Assembly (NCBI RefSeq): GCF_003339525.1
Contig: NZ_CP031124.1
Span: forward strand, 1-64,000
Length of the DNA: 64,000 bases
Direction of reading: 5' to 3'
From: Ephemeroptericola cinctiostellae
Lineage (GTDB): Bacteria; Pseudomonadota; Gammaproteobacteria; Burkholderiales; Burkholderiaceae
The notes beneath the pieces were generated by a model. That model made no database searches. It had not been told where the DNA came from and saw nothing but the letters and a program-made list of their open reading frames with translations. Below are positions 15,750-28,355 of this stretch, in pieces (positions within the stretch are counted from its first letter, which is position 1; each line of letters begins with the position of its first letter). The translations under genes and the position numbers were made by a program.

Positions 15750-16523
15750 TTAGTGTCCTCCACCTAAGTACGCCTCAATCACGTCTTTATTTTTACGGAC
15801 GTCTTCGGGTTTGCCTTGTGCCAAAATTTTACCGTAATCCAACACGGTCATTTCATCGCACAACTCCATAATCAATTTTACATCATGCTCAATGATGAGA
15901 ATGGTCACACCATCAGCACTGATTTTCTTCAGCAATTTGGTCAGGTCGAGTTTCTCAGTCGAGTTCATGCCCGCAGCGGGTTCATCCAAAGCCAATAATT
16001 TTGGATCCGTCGCAAGTGCACGGGCAATTTCCAAACGACGTTGCAAACCATACGCCATATTGCGCGCTGTGTAGTCATGGTATTCACCAATGCCCACATA
16101 GTCGAGCAAGGCTTGCGCGCGCTCTTTAATTTGTGTCTCTTCCTCGCGCACCGCTTTTGTATTGAAAATCGAACCCAATACGCCGCCTTTTGTGCGCACA
16201 TGACGACCCACCATTACATTTTCCAATGCAGTCATGTTGCCAAATAAACGAATGTTCTGGAAAGTACGGGCAATGCCGGCTTTCGCCACTTCATGCACTG
16301 CGGTGGGTTGATAATGCACGCCGTTGAGAATGAACTCGCCAGAGTCAGGTTCATACAAACCCGTAATCACGTTGAAGAATGTGGTTTTACCCGCCCCATT
16401 CGGACCAATCAAACCGTACACGGTGTTCTTTTTAACTTGCAAACCCACTTCGGACAATGCCTTCAAGCCACCGAAGCTTTTATTAACGCCCTTGACTGAG
16501 AGCACGATATTTTCTTGTGTCAT
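15750..16523 (-). CDS. livG: Branched-chain amino acid ABC transporter ATPase LivG
   Basis: A 257-residue ATPase partner of LivF. Walker A is GPNGAGKTTFFNVITG near residue 40. The degenerate signature YGLQRRLEIARAL and Walker B LLALDEPAAGMN are typical of LivG, as is the insertion after Walker A (FILNGVHYQP to VRTKGGVLGSIF). The frame is open to 16589, but AAGGAG sits just before two adjacent ATGs at 16526 and 16523; I chose the second for spacing. It begins 10 bases after the livM stop, within the liv operon. Confidence 0.95.
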   Translation of the reverse strand: MTQENIVLSVKGVNKSFGGLKALSEVGLQVKKNTVYGLIGPNGAGKTTFFNVITGLYEPDSGEFILNGVHYQPTAVHEVAKAGIARTFQNIRLFGNMTALENVMVGRHVRTKGGVLGSIFNTKAVREEETQIKERAQALLDYVGIGEYHDYTARNMAYGLQRRLEIARALATDPKLLALDEPAAGMNSTEKLDLTKLLKKISADGVTILIIEHDVKLIMELCDEMTVLDYGKILAQGKPEDVRKNKDVIEAYLGGGH

Positions 16524-16533
16524 CATTCTCTCC

Positions 16534-17676
16534 TTATGCTGGTGTATTTGCTGTTTTATCGGTGCTGACGACATCTTTTTTGTCTTCACGCGTCGGTGTC
16601 GGCCACAAGCCTTTTGGACGGTAAAGCATAATCAGAATCATCGCCAAGCCCAACAACATTTGACGCAAAATCGCCGTATCGAGCAAGACTTTACCAAACA
16701 TGGCTTTTTGCATCGGCTCAACAGTGAAGCGCAAAAACTCGGGTAAGAAATACATGATGACTGCGCCCAAAACCACACCTGGAATGTGTCCCATCCCACC
16801 CAACACCACCATGGCAAGAATCACAATGGATTCCATATAGGTGAATGATTCGGGAGACACAAAACCTTGGAAAGAAGCAAACATACCACCTGCGATGCCG
16901 CCAAACGTTGCGCCCAAAGAGAAAGCCAACAATTTAATGTTACGCACGTTAATGCCCATTGCTTTAGCCGCAATGTCATCCTCACGCAACGCCATCCAAG
17001 CACGACCCAAGCGAGATTTTTGCAAGCGATAGCAAACAAACACTGTTGCCGCAGCCAAAATCAAGAACAAGTAGTAATACAAAAACTCTTTGGTCAGTTT
17101 GTAGCCACCGATTTCAATCGTCTTGTCCAAAGGATAACCGAACACCGTCACAGGGTCGATGCGATTGATACCGCGTGGACCGTTGGTCAAGTTGAAATCA
17201 TTCTTGCCCAAGTTGTTCATGAAAATACGGATGATTTCGCCAAAGCCCAAAGTCACCAATGCCAAGTAATCACCACGCAACTTCAGGATAGGCGTACCCA
17301 ACATGATCCCAGCCAATGCCGCCAGGGCGGCACCCAAAGGCACAATCACCCACAATGGCACGTGCAAACCTGTAGGGAAAGCATTTTTTGCCCACTCAAA
17401 GTTATCGGACAAATGTGATGATGACAACAACGCGACCATGTATGCGCCCACCGCATAAAATGCGATGTAACCCAAGTCGAGCAAGCCGGCAAACCCCACC
17501 ACAATGTTCAAACCCATTGCCAACATGATGTACAGCAAAGTCATGTCAACAATGCGCACCCATGTCGTGCCACCCACCGCCTTGGCGATGAACGGCATCG
17601 CCAACAACAAAGCCAAAGCAATGAGGAATCCAATCATTGACTCTTTAGGATCCATTTTTTTCAATAATTTATTCAT
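16534..17676 (-). CDS. livM: Branched-chain amino acid ABC transporter permease LivM
   Basis: A 380-residue inner-membrane permease with about nine to ten hydrophobic segments. The family core is MGLNIVVGFAGLLDLGYIAFYAVGAY and the cytoplasmic coupling loop is LRGDYLALVTLGFGEIIRI, followed by the EAA-like region near GRAWMALREDDIAAKAMGIN. AAGGAGG precedes the ATG. It lies 11 bases downstream of livH in the same operon. It forms the translocation path with LivH, driven by LivG/LivF. The length is within the usual range for the LivM type, with a charged C-terminal tail (TREDKKDVVSTDKTAN). Confidence 0.95.
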   Translation of the reverse strand: MNKLLKKMDPKESMIGFLIALALLLAMPFIAKAVGGTTWVRIVDMTLLYIMLAMGLNIVVGFAGLLDLGYIAFYAVGAYMVALLSSSHLSDNFEWAKNAFPTGLHVPLWVIVPLGAALAALAGIMLGTPILKLRGDYLALVTLGFGEIIRIFMNNLGKNDFNLTNGPRGINRIDPVTVFGYPLDKTIEIGGYKLTKEFLYYYLFLILAAATVFVCYRLQKSRLGRAWMALREDDIAAKAMGINVRNIKLLAFSLGATFGGIAGGMFASFQGFVSPESFTYMESIVILAMVVLGGMGHIPGVVLGAVIMYFLPEFLRFTVEPMQKAMFGKVLLDTAILRQMLLGLAMILIMLYRPKGLWPTPTREDKKDVVSTDKTANTPA

Positions 17677-17687
17677 GATTGTCCTCC

Positions 17688-18596
17688 TTATGCGCGGTCA
17701 GCAGTGCGTTGACCCAAAAGGCCAGACGGACGGAAAATTAAGACCACAACCAAAACGACAAATGCAAACACGTCTTGGTACTCGCTGCTGATGTAACCGG
17801 CTCCAAGCGCCTCAGCCAAGCCAAGTGCTAAACCACCCACCACAGCGCCTGGAATGTTGCCGATGCCGCCCAATACCGCAGCAATAAAAGCTTTCATACC
17901 GGGCATAAAGCCCATGAAAAAGTGAACTTTACCACCTGCATTCATGGCATACAAAATACCCGCAATCGCAGCCAACGCAGCACCGATCATGAACGTCGCA
18001 GAGATGACTTTATTTGGATTCACGCCCATCAGACCTGTCACGCCCACATTTTCAGATGTGGCACGCATGGCACGACCCAGTTTTGTTTTATTCACCAAGG
18101 TCAACAAGCCTGTCATCATGATCAAGGACACAATCACGATCACAATCTCACGCATTGTGATGCCCACATCACCAAACAAGATGATGCGCTTTGATGGCAA
18201 GAGCTCTGGGAATGGGAAATGTTCCAAGCCCCACACCAATTGCGCGATGGATTGCAACAAGAATGACACACCAATCGCTGTGATCAACGGTGCAAGTTTT
18301 GGCGCATTGCGCAATGGACGGTAAGCCACTTTTTCAATTGTATAGCTTAAAATCATGCACACAACCATTGCAGCAATTGCTGCCAAGATCAATACCAGCA
18401 AGACAGGCAAGCCTGCTTTTAATAACAAGGTCGCAACGGTCATTGCCACCATCGCACCAATCATCATCACTTCACCGTGGGCAAAGTTAATGATGCCTAA
18501 AATACCATATACCATGGTATAACCCAACGCCACCATCGCATAGATACTGCCGACGACGATACCGTTGATTAACGTTTGCACGAGCGTTTCTAACAT
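17688..18596 (-). CDS. livH: Branched-chain amino acid ABC transporter permease LivH
   Basis: A 302-residue inner-membrane permease with about eight membrane segments. It opens with the family N-terminus (QTLINGIVVGSIYAMVALGYTMVYGI, about residues 7-32) and carries the coupling motif RAMRATSENVGVTGLMGVN, which contacts the ATPases. AAAAGGAG lies before the ATG. It is the first gene of livHMGF; the binding-protein gene lies upstream on the same strand, separated by a terminator-like hairpin at 18754. That hairpin would let the binding protein be made in excess over the membrane components, as usual for such importers. Confidence 0.95.
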   Translation of the reverse strand: MLETLVQTLINGIVVGSIYAMVALGYTMVYGILGIINFAHGEVMMIGAMVAMTVATLLLKAGLPVLLVLILAAIAAMVVCMILSYTIEKVAYRPLRNAPKLAPLITAIGVSFLLQSIAQLVWGLEHFPFPELLPSKRIILFGDVGITMREIVIVIVSLIMMTGLLTLVNKTKLGRAMRATSENVGVTGLMGVNPNKVISATFMIGAALAAIAGILYAMNAGGKVHFFMGFMPGMKAFIAAVLGGIGNIPGAVVGGLALGLAEALGAGYISSEYQDVFAFVVLVVVLIFRPSGLLGQRTADRA

Positions 18597-18753
18597 CTCA
18601 GCACTCCTTTTTAATTTGTCTCCAGAATTAACACACTTTCACCATTCAAATGGTGACGAAGTATATAAAAACTCAAGACAAAAACTTTATTATTTTTTAC
18701 AAACTAAACAGCAATAATTTATCTTTTTAGCGTGTGTGTACTTTTAAGTTATT

Positions 18754-18785
18754 GAAAAACCCTGACTTTTCAGTCAGGGTTTTTC
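18754..18785 (-). terminator. Hairpin between the binding-protein gene and livH
   Basis: A 13-bp perfect stem (GAAAAACCCTGAC and complement, 6-base loop) whose 3' arm ends in a T-run on the minus strand. It is 8 bases after the stop of the binding-protein gene, so it is a full or partial terminator ahead of livHMGF. Confidence 0.8.
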
Positions 18786-18792
18786 AGCAAAA

Positions 18793-20007
18793 TTACTGAA
18801 TGATTGTCGCAACATTCAATTTTTTAGCACCAATGTTATAAATGGTGATCGCGCCACCTTTGATGTCGCCTGTGGGTTCAAATTCGATTTTACCAATCAA
18901 ACCATCAATAGACACTTTAGGCATTGCCGCAGCAATCGCTTCACGATCCGCAGAATCCGCTTTTTTCATTGCGTCAACAATGGCGTAAACCGCGTCATAA
19001 GCAAATGGAGAATAGATTTGAACTTTTTGGCCTGAGAATGCTTTTTCGTAGTTGGCTACAAACTCTTTACCTTTGGCCATTTTTTCCAATGGGAAGCCTG
19101 CAACCGAGCAAATCACGCCTTCAGCAGCATCACCCGCCAATTCGATCAATTTTTCTGTGCACGCGCCATCAGCAGAAGCCAAAGTGGCTTTTAAACCCAG
19201 TTCTTTCATTTGTTTAACCAATGGTGCAGCCGTTGCGTCCATACCGCCCCAGAAAATGTAATCAGGGTTCATGGCTTTAACTTTAGTCAAAATGGCTTTA
19301 AAGTCAGTTGTTTTATCCGTTGCCGCTTCACGTGCGACCACATTGACTTTACCGTCTTTCAAAGTTTTTTCAACTTGATCGGCTAAACCTTTACCGTATT
19401 GAGTGGCATCATCCAAAACCACGACGTTTTTCGCGCCTTTTTCCATGATGAATTTCGCCACCGATGGACCTTGTTTTGCATCGGTCGCAACAACGCGGTA
19501 TGAACTTACAGAACCTTTAGGTGTTTTGTTGCCTTTGAGTGTGTAATCAGGATTTGTTGAAGAAGGTGATACTTGAACCATACCCGCATCAGCGTAGACT
19601 TTATTTGCTGGAATCGACACGCCTGAGTTCAAGTGACCCACGACAGCCACAGCACCTGCATCAACCAATTTTTGAGCAACCACGGGACCTTGCTTTGGAT
19701 CGCCAGCATCATCTTCGCCAACCAATTCCAAAGTGACTTTTTTGCCGCCAATTTTCAAGTCGCCCTTGGCGTTGATTTCATTGACTGCCAATTGAGCACC
19801 GTTTTCGTTGTCTTTACCCAAGTGAGCAATTTCACCTGATTTGGGTGCACCGCTACCAATTTTTACAACAATGCTGTCGCCAGCTGCAGCCGCAGCTGGT
19901 TTGGCTGCATCAGCTGCTGGAGCTGCTTTTTTCTCTTCAGGTTTAGAACAAGCCGCCAAAGTAACCGCAGCCATCAAGGGTAACAACTTAAATAATTTTG
20001 TTTGCAT
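18793..20007 (-). CDS. livJ: Branched-chain amino acid ABC transporter substrate-binding protein
   Basis: A 404-residue type-I periplasmic binding protein (Leu/Ile/Val-binding family). The N-terminus is a lipoprotein signal (LLPLMAAVTLAAC, with C20 as the acylated residue), followed by an Ala/Lys/Pro-rich tether, so the protein is anchored in the membrane. The binding fold starts near residue 47 with IVVKIGSGAPKSGEIAHLGKD, followed by typical segments (VVGHLNSGVSIPANKVYADAG; VVLDDATQYGKGLADQVE). GGAG lies before the ATG. It is transcribed ahead of livHMGF and delivers substrate to that permease. The gene name is by analogy; it could also be called livK. Confidence 0.92.
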   Translation of the reverse strand: MQTKLFKLLPLMAAVTLAACSKPEEKKAAPAADAAKPAAAAAGDSIVVKIGSGAPKSGEIAHLGKDNENGAQLAVNEINAKGDLKIGGKKVTLELVGEDDAGDPKQGPVVAQKLVDAGAVAVVGHLNSGVSIPANKVYADAGMVQVSPSSTNPDYTLKGNKTPKGSVSSYRVVATDAKQGPSVAKFIMEKGAKNVVVLDDATQYGKGLADQVEKTLKDGKVNVVAREAATDKTTDFKAILTKVKAMNPDYIFWGGMDATAAPLVKQMKELGLKATLASADGACTEKLIELAGDAAEGVICSVAGFPLEKMAKGKEFVANYEKAFSGQKVQIYSPFAYDAVYAIVDAMKKADSADREAIAAAMPKVSIDGLIGKIEFEPTGDIKGGAITIYNIGAKKLNVATIIQ

Positions 20008-20267
20008 CGTCTTTTCTCCAAGTGATATTACTTAAAACTTCATTTATATCTCAGCAGATAACTGAGACTTTTTTAATAACTACGTACACATTTAAAACAC
20101 CATTAGGCTGCGCATTGTAACGTTGGAATTTATGCCTTGCAACAAAAACCGTCATGCCCGTTCAACCGTTACAGCAGAAGCCATGACCGCGATTATTATG
20201 CAGTGCAGTAGTTAAGGCAAGTATAAATTGCACTTTTTTGTCTTTTTCTGTCCCCCTTATAAAACAA
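20008..20267. other. Leader and upstream region of the liv binding-protein gene
   Basis: A 260-base non-coding stretch. It contains a small inverted repeat TCTCAG/CTGAGA (20048-20066) in the presumed 5' leader of livJ and T/A-rich DNA above it. No gene or clear promoter boxes seen. Confidence 0.5.
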
Positions 20268-20297
20268 ATGCACCACCTTTGCTCAAAGATGGTGCAT
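20268..20297 (-). terminator. Terminator after dedA
   Basis: Hairpin TGCACCATCTTTG/CAAAGGTGGTGCA with one mismatch and a short AGC-type loop, followed on the minus strand by TTTGTTTTAT. It lies about 40 bases past the dedA stop. Confidence 0.7.
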
Positions 20298-20338
20298 TGC
20301 AGTAAATCAGTGGCTTTAAGCCAGGTATAAGGGATACC

Positions 20339-20992
20339 TTATTTTTTTATTTTTTGAGTGCGTCGCAGCATATTCCATGCAAAACCCAAAGCAGCTGGGA
20401 TCAATGCGGCAAGAAAGCCAACAAGTGCAATCGTTGAGAGGTGATCGCGGATCAAAGGCACTCGCCCAAACCAAAAGCCGCCCCAAAGAAACAACATGAC
20501 CCAAAGCATTGCACCGATGATGTTGAATTTCTGAAATTTTGCAAAACTCATTTCGGAAATTCCTGCAACAAAGGGTGCAAAAGTACGCACCAAGGGCAAA
20601 AATCGAGCCAAAATCAAGGCTTTGCCACCATGCTTTTCATAAAAGTTATGGGTTTTAATAAGGGCCTCTTGACTGATCCATCGACTGTGACCTTCATATG
20701 CATTCTGACCAATGCGTTTACCAATCCAGTAATTAACGGTGTTACCCAAAACCGCCGCAACAATCAATAAAAGGCTTAAAAGCCATGGGTTCATAGCCCC
20801 ATCAGCAGAAAAAGCCCCCGCAATGAATAACAATGAGTCGCCTGGTAAAAAAGGCAAAATTACAAAACCAGTCTCACCAAAAATAACAAAAAACAAAATC
20901 ACATAAATATAAACGCCATACTGCTGTATAAGCATTTGCAGCTGGCCATCGATGTGCAGTATGAAAGTGAAAAATTGAGCCAAGGTATTCAA
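20339..20992 (-). CDS. DedA family membrane protein
   Basis: A 217-residue DedA/SNARE-associated family inner-membrane protein; relatives act as lipid carrier flippases and maintain proton motive force and division. The family signatures are visible: FGETGFVILPFLPGDSLLF near residue 40, then the conserved Gly/Arg region GKALILARFLPLVRTFAPFVAG. Four to five hydrophobic segments are present. The frame is open to a TTG at 21058, but the better start is the TTG at 20992. It has AAAGGA upstream and yields NTLAQFFTFILHID, matching the N-terminus usual in betaproteobacterial relatives. It stands alone upstream of a terminator. The specific lipid cannot be named. Confidence 0.85.
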   Translation of the reverse strand: MNTLAQFFTFILHIDGQLQMLIQQYGVYIYVILFFVIFGETGFVILPFLPGDSLLFIAGAFSADGAMNPWLLSLLLIVAAVLGNTVNYWIGKRIGQNAYEGHSRWISQEALIKTHNFYEKHGGKALILARFLPLVRTFAPFVAGISEMSFAKFQKFNIIGAMLWVMLFLWGGFWFGRVPLIRDHLSTIALVGFLAALIPAALGFAWNMLRRTQKIKK

Positions 20993-21198
20993 AAAAACAT
21001 CCTTTACAAAATTAGGAATCAAGACCAACCGTTTCTCATTGAATTGAAAAAACAGCAAAGGCAGGCATCATAGCACGCAGCGAAAGGTGGCTGTTAATAT
21101 AATGGTAAATTCTCTTATAAAGGCTGTATATTCAGTCAAGCCAGATAAAAGTCATTTTAAATCAAAGGCTTTTAAACAAAATAGGGGCACAATAGCAC

Positions 21199-22137
21199 TC
21201 AACCGCGCGGATGGTGTTCAGCATGCAAAAGTTTCAACCGTTCCTGTGCAACATGGGTATAAATTTGCGTCGTGCCAATGTCCACATGCCCCAGTAACAA
21301 CTGCACCACACGCAAATCAGCCCCATGGTTAAGCAAATGTGTCGCAAATGCATGGCGCAAAGTGTGAGGGGAAATCAAAGATGTGGGGATGCCCACTTTC
21401 AGTGCACAGTCTTTAACTACATGCCAAAACATTTGACGGCTCATCGCTGAACCACGTGCCGTCACAAAAACTTCATCGCATGTTTTACCTTTGAGCAAAG
21501 AGGCTCTGGCTTGATTTAAATAGGATTTTAAATGCTCATTGGCTTCTTGGCCAAAGGGCACCAACCGTGTTTTATTGCCTTTCCCTGTGATGCGCAACAC
21601 CCCATCCGTCAAACTCACATCCAACATGCGCATGCCCACCAACTCGGTAACCCGCAGTCCACTGGCGTACATCAACTCAAGCATGGCTCGATTGCGCAAA
21701 CCCAATAACGAATCATCGGGCGCATGCAAGAGGGTTTCAATTTGAGCTTCGGAAAGGCTTTTAGGCAAGCGTGCAGCCATTTTCCCGAGCAGCAGCTGCA
21801 CACATGGGTCACGCTCAATGAGATTGGATTCTTGCGCCCACGCATAGAACCGTCTAAAACTTGCAATTTTACGGTTGCTTGAAGTGCTTTTTTTGATGAC
21901 CCCCTCTCGAAAAACACTTGCCAAATATGCCTCAATGTCACTTTGTTCTGCATTTAATAATGACAAGCCCGCCTCACGTAAGCACTTTGACAGCAGCAGC
22001 ACATCTCGAGAATAGGCCATTAACGTGTTTTTTGACAAGCCATCGGCCAACCACAGCGCACTTGTGAAAAGATCAATCAATGCATCATCGGCATGCTCAG
22101 AGGCATTTTCTTCGACTGTTTTTTTTATTACTACCAT
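21199..22137 (-). CDS. xerD: Site-specific tyrosine recombinase XerD
   Basis: A 312-residue tyrosine recombinase that, with XerC, resolves chromosome dimers at dif near the septum. The core-binding domain covers about residues 18-110. The catalytic residues are all in place: R in ASGLRVTEL, K in GKGNKTRLVPF, H-x-x-R in SPHTLRHAFATHL, H in LLGHVDIGTT and Y in QIYTHV. XerD-like sequence and the absence of mobile-element neighbours separate it from the phage-type recombinase at 1532. Its ATG overlaps the ogt stop (TGATG), so translation is probably coupled to ogt. Assignment as XerD rather than XerC is by sequence feel. Confidence 0.92.
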   Translation of the reverse strand: MVVIKKTVEENASEHADDALIDLFTSALWLADGLSKNTLMAYSRDVLLLSKCLREAGLSLLNAEQSDIEAYLASVFREGVIKKSTSSNRKIASFRRFYAWAQESNLIERDPCVQLLLGKMAARLPKSLSEAQIETLLHAPDDSLLGLRNRAMLELMYASGLRVTELVGMRMLDVSLTDGVLRITGKGNKTRLVPFGQEANEHLKSYLNQARASLLKGKTCDEVFVTARGSAMSRQMFWHVVKDCALKVGIPTSLISPHTLRHAFATHLLNHGADLRVVQLLLGHVDIGTTQIYTHVAQERLKLLHAEHHPRG

Positions 22138-22646
22138 CAGTAGACAATGCCTTCATGTGCAAGCAGCCACTGTTTCACAGCGACATGAAAACCATTGTCA
22201 TGACGTGCGAAGCCGCCAATGCTTTGAGCAGCCACCACCCGATGGCATGGCGTAATGAGCGGGTATGGATTCGCGCCACATGCCCCACCGACAGCCCTCG
22301 GGCTGCCACAACGAATGATTTGACCCACCTGCTTATAGCTCAACACTTGTCCACATTCAATAAGTGAAACGACTTGCCAAACACGTTTTTGAAACTCAGT
22401 GCCTTGATCAAGCAAAGGTAAATCAAAATCAGAAGAGGCATTTTTTAAATACGCTGTGATTTGGATATGCGCGCGCACTGACAGCTCAGACTCACCCAGC
22501 TTATCGAATCCATCTGTGGGCAAATACAGCAATTCAGACACATGCGCTTTATTTTCACTCAGCCGCACACCCACGCCACCAAACGGTGCGGAAACAATCG
22601 CATCAAACCAATCGGGGCTAATTTTCTGAGCTGAGGATAAAGACAT
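22137..22646 (-). CDS. ogt: Methylated-DNA--protein-cysteine methyltransferase
   Basis: A 169-residue suicide repair protein that removes alkyl groups from O6-methylguanine onto its own cysteine. The active-site motif PCHRVV sits near residue 140, with the upstream helix-turn-helix region VGGACGANPYPLITPCHR. The N-terminal ribonuclease-like domain begins APFGGVGVRLSENKAHV. The frame is open to 22760; I chose ATG 22646 because the extra 38 residues are not family-like, although no strong ribosome binding site is visible. The stop overlaps the xerD start. Confidence 0.9.
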   Translation of the reverse strand: MSLSSAQKISPDWFDAIVSAPFGGVGVRLSENKAHVSELLYLPTDGFDKLGESELSVRAHIQITAYLKNASSDFDLPLLDQGTEFQKRVWQVVSLIECGQVLSYKQVGQIIRCGSPRAVGGACGANPYPLITPCHRVVAAQSIGGFARHDNGFHVAVKQWLLAHEGIVY

Positions 22647-22784
22647 GTTATTGTTCAATTCGCTGTGATATAAAATATGAAAATAAACCGATGTGATTGA
22701 TTTTGAGTTTATTTGCTTTTTGACAGGCTTCCTGTAAAAATCTCGAACATGAGCAACCACAAAACAGATCGGCTCTTCGATGAT

Positions 22785-23735
22785 TTATAACACTCGAATT
22801 GCAATGCTTTGTAAACCTTTCAAGCCTTTAGGTAAAGGAAAACTCACCGTTTCTTCAACGCCTTCCAGCACCCGAACCGAGCTGGCTCCCAAAGATTTAA
22901 TGCAAGTCAAAACACTTTCAACCAAAACCTCAGGGGCTGAAGCGCCTGCAGTGACACCAACCATATTGACACCATGAAACCAACGGGCATCCACATCACC
23001 TGCATTGTCAACCATGTATGCAGCAACGCCCATTTTTTCTGCCAATTCGCGCAAGCGGTTGGAATTAGAGCTGTTGGGGCTGCCAACAACAATCACAACA
23101 TCAACCTGAGGCGCCATGACTTTGACAGCATCTTGTCGATTTTGCGTTGCATAACAAATGTCTGCCTTTTTAGGTTCAATGATGAGAGGAAAACGCTGTT
23201 TCAACGCAGCAATGATGCCCCGCGTGTCGTCGACGGACAATGTTGTTTGAGTCACGTAAGCCAACTGCTCCGGTGTTTTCACATCGATCGTTGCGGCATC
23301 CTCTTCAACTTCAACAAGATAAATGCCATCGTCAGTTTGCCCCATCGTGCCTTCCACCTCAGGATGCCCTTTGTGACCAATCATAATGACTTCAAGTCCT
23401 TGTTCACGCATTTTGACCACTTCCACATGCACTTTGGTCACCAATGGACAAGTCGCATCAAAAATGTGCAACCCACGTTCTGCCGCTTCAGCCCGAACTG
23501 CACGGGACACGCCGTGTGCAGAAAAAATAACCGTGCTTCCCGCAGGCGCTTCACTGAGCTCCTCGATGAATACAGCCCCTTTAGTGCGCAAATCATCCAC
23601 CACATATTTGTTGTGTACAATTTCATGGCGCACATAAATAGGCGCACCAAATTGAGCCAAAGCCCGCTCAACGATCTCAATGGCTCGATCAACACCCGCA
23701 CAAAAACCACGTGGTTGAGCCAAAAGAATATCCAT
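22785..23735 (-). CDS. ispH: 4-hydroxy-3-methylbut-2-enyl diphosphate reductase
   Basis: A 316-residue [4Fe-4S] enzyme catalysing the last step of the MEP isoprenoid pathway, giving IPP and DMAPP. The three cluster cysteines are visible in [25 protein letters not shown] and [12 protein letters not shown]. Conserved [17 protein letters not shown] and [10 protein letters not shown] are also present. The frame is open to 23753; the ATG at 23735 is preferred since GGTGGA lies before it and the family N-terminus [12 protein letters not shown] follows. The upstream gene fkpB ends within this region, the common fkpB-ispH pairing. Confidence 0.96.
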   Translation of the reverse strand: MDILLAQPRGFCAGVDRAIEIVERALAQFGAPIYVRHEIVHNKYVVDDLRTKGAVFIEELSEAPAGSTVIFSAHGVSRAVRAEAAERGLHIFDATCPLVTKVHVEVVKMREQGLEVIMIGHKGHPEVEGTMGQTDDGIYLVEVEEDAATIDVKTPEQLAYVTQTTLSVDDTRGIIAALKQRFPLIIEPKKADICYATQNRQDAVKVMAPQVDVVIVVGSPNSSNSNRLRELAEKMGVAAYMVDNAGDVDARWFHGVNMVGVTAGASAPEVLVESVLTCIKSLGASSVRVLEGVEETVSFPLPKGLKGLQSIAIRVL

Positions 23736-23749
23736 TGACTGTCCACCCA

Positions 23750-24226
23750 TCACAGCACCCCAATGACTTTAAGCTCTAAACGCAAAGATTTACCCGCCAA
23801 AGGATGATTAAAATCAACCCAAGCACCAGTTCTTTCATGGTTCCAACCTTGGAACACCCCAGTCATGCGATAACCATTTGGCATGGCAAAATCAACAAAA
23901 TCCCCTTTGGCAAAAGCATCGGCCTGTGGATTTCCTTCCAACAGCAAGCCCCGACCAACCTCTTGGCGCAAGCCAGGATTGTATTCACCAAAAGCCTCCA
24001 TGGCCGTCAAATCAAAAACCTCATGCGCGCCCTCAGTCAGCCCCATCAAGCGCTCCTCCATAAAAGGGGCAAGCTGAGCCTGCCCAATCGCAACAGTCGC
24101 AGGATTCCCATCAAAAGTATTTAAAAAATCACTTAAAACATCATCCAACACCGTTAATCGATAGTGCAAAGTCACATGAGAATGTGACTCAACCACAGGC
24201 AAGTTAACTTGTTTAAACATTGACAT
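23750..24226 (-). CDS. fkpB: FKBP-type peptidyl-prolyl cis-trans isomerase, SlpA/FkpB-like
   Basis: A 158-residue proline isomerase of the SlyD/FkpB group, assisting folding of cytoplasmic proteins. The FKBP core is split by an inserted flap. It opens with [18 protein letters not shown] and has the family segment [25 protein letters not shown], then [21 protein letters not shown] at the end. AGGAG lies 4 bases before ATG 24226; ATG 24220 is an alternative. It shares a transcript with ispH and is divergent from radC across an 83-base gap. Confidence 0.93.
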   Translation of the reverse strand: MSMFKQVNLPVVESHSHVTLHYRLTVLDDVLSDFLNTFDGNPATVAIGQAQLAPFMEERLMGLTEGAHEVFDLTAMEAFGEYNPGLRQEVGRGLLLEGNPQADAFAKGDFVDFAMPNGYRMTGVFQGWNHERTGAWVDFNHPLAGKSLRLELKVIGVL

Positions 24227-24309
24227 GACACTCCTAAGCTAAAAAAATATAAAAAAACATAAGGCTGATGTTAATATAAAGCCCTTTTAACTTGACCATT
24301 ATAAACTAT

Positions 24310-24987
24310 ATGCCGATCACCGACTGGCTTCCAGAAAACCGCCCGCGTGAAAAACTCATCGCTCACGGCGCCTCCTATTTAACAGATGCCGAGCTTTTAG
24401 CTATTTTTCTACGTGTAGGCATTGTTGGGAAAAGTGCGGTTGACCTTGCCAATGAGCTGATTCAACATTTTGGATCATTATCCGCCCTGTTCAATACCAA
24501 CTTGAACGAATTATCAAAAATAAAAGGCATGGGCGAAGCCAAATTTGTACAACTACAAGCTGTATTGGAAATGAGTCGGCGCGCACTGGGCGATCAATTG
24601 AAACAAAATGCGGCGTTCAATGACATCTCATCACTTAAAACATTTATTCAATTACAACTGGCACATAAAACAGAGGAAACACTCCTTGTTTTATTTCTCA
24701 CCCCAACACTCAACTTAATTTCAGCCGAAATCATCGCCACAGGCGGGCTCACCCATGTCAGCTTACCCATCCGAAACATCGTTCAACGAGCGCTATCAAT
24801 CAACGCCCACGGTCTAATCTTGGCGCACAACCACCCTCATGGCAAAGCTCAGCCATCAGCCGAAGACATTCAAAGCACACAAATCCTTAAAGCTCAACTC
24901 CATCCCCTGAACCTCCACCTACACGACCACGTGATCACAGCGGAAGGAGATGCTGCTTATAGCCTTGTCGAGCACGGCTTGCTGTAG
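24310..24987 (+). CDS. radC: RadC family protein (JAB/MPN domain)
   Basis: A 225-residue protein with an N-terminal helix-hairpin-helix region (LSKIKGMGEAKFVQLQAV) and a C-terminal JAB metalloprotease-like domain. The latter keeps the zinc motif as HNHPHGKAQPSAED, with a Glu near residue 119. Despite the name, a direct role in DNA repair is doubtful and its biochemical function is not settled. The frame is open from a TTG at 24292, but ATG 24310 gives the family N-terminus PITDWLPENRPREKL. It is divergent from fkpB and converges on the rrn operon. Confidence 0.93.
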   Translation: MPITDWLPENRPREKLIAHGASYLTDAELLAIFLRVGIVGKSAVDLANELIQHFGSLSALFNTNLNELSKIKGMGEAKFVQLQAVLEMSRRALGDQLKQNAAFNDISSLKTFIQLQLAHKTEETLLVLFLTPTLNLISAEIIATGGLTHVSLPIRNIVQRALSINAHGLILAHNHPHGKAQPSAEDIQSTQILKAQLHPLNLHLHDHVITAEGDAAYSLVEHGLL

Positions 24988-25104
24988 CAGGCATGGACAC
25001 AAGAATAGCCCTCATCAATCCAAAGCAAGCACCGTGCATGTACTCTAACACAGCCAATGGATGGTTTATTGGGTTGCATCTGATGGTTTCAAATGCGCAT
25101 AAAA

Positions 25105-25131
25105 AAACCCCAGCTCAAAGAGCTGGGGTTT
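25105..25131 (-). terminator. Terminator of the rrn operon
   Basis: A perfect 12-bp stem AAACCCCAGCTC/GAGCTGGGGTTT with an AAA loop, followed by a T-run on the minus strand. It lies 11 bases past the 5S gene. The A-run on the other side could also stop radC transcription. Confidence 0.9.
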
Positions 25132-25141
25132 AGTATATAAA

Positions 25142-25255
25142 GCCTGACGATGACCTACTTTCACACGGGAATCCGCACTATCATTGGCGCTAAGTCGTTT
25201 CACTGTCCTGTTCGGGATGGGAAGGAGTGGGACCAACTTGCTATGGTCGTCAGGC
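25142..25255 (-). rRNA. rrf: 5S ribosomal RNA
   Basis: Minus strand from GCCTGACGACC to GGTCATCGTCAGGC. Complementary ends and the conserved CCCATCCCGAACAGG segment identify 5S rRNA, last gene of the operon. Ends placed by the closing stem. Confidence 0.95.
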
Positions 25256-25481
25256 AAAGCCTGCATTGCCTGTTATGAGTAGTTGAAACCTCAAACAGCC
25301 AACATAAAATCGGGCGTCTTTTGTTGAACTTTCGTCCAACAGACTAGAAACTAAGCATATTTACAGTGACATCCATCTGATTAGGATGGGTTTTAACGAG
25401 TTAAATTACATCAATCAAACAAACCGTGATCTTTCGATCATCGATTAGTGCGACGCTTATACTGGAACAACCACAGTTATA

Positions 25482-28355
<2,874 letters not shown>

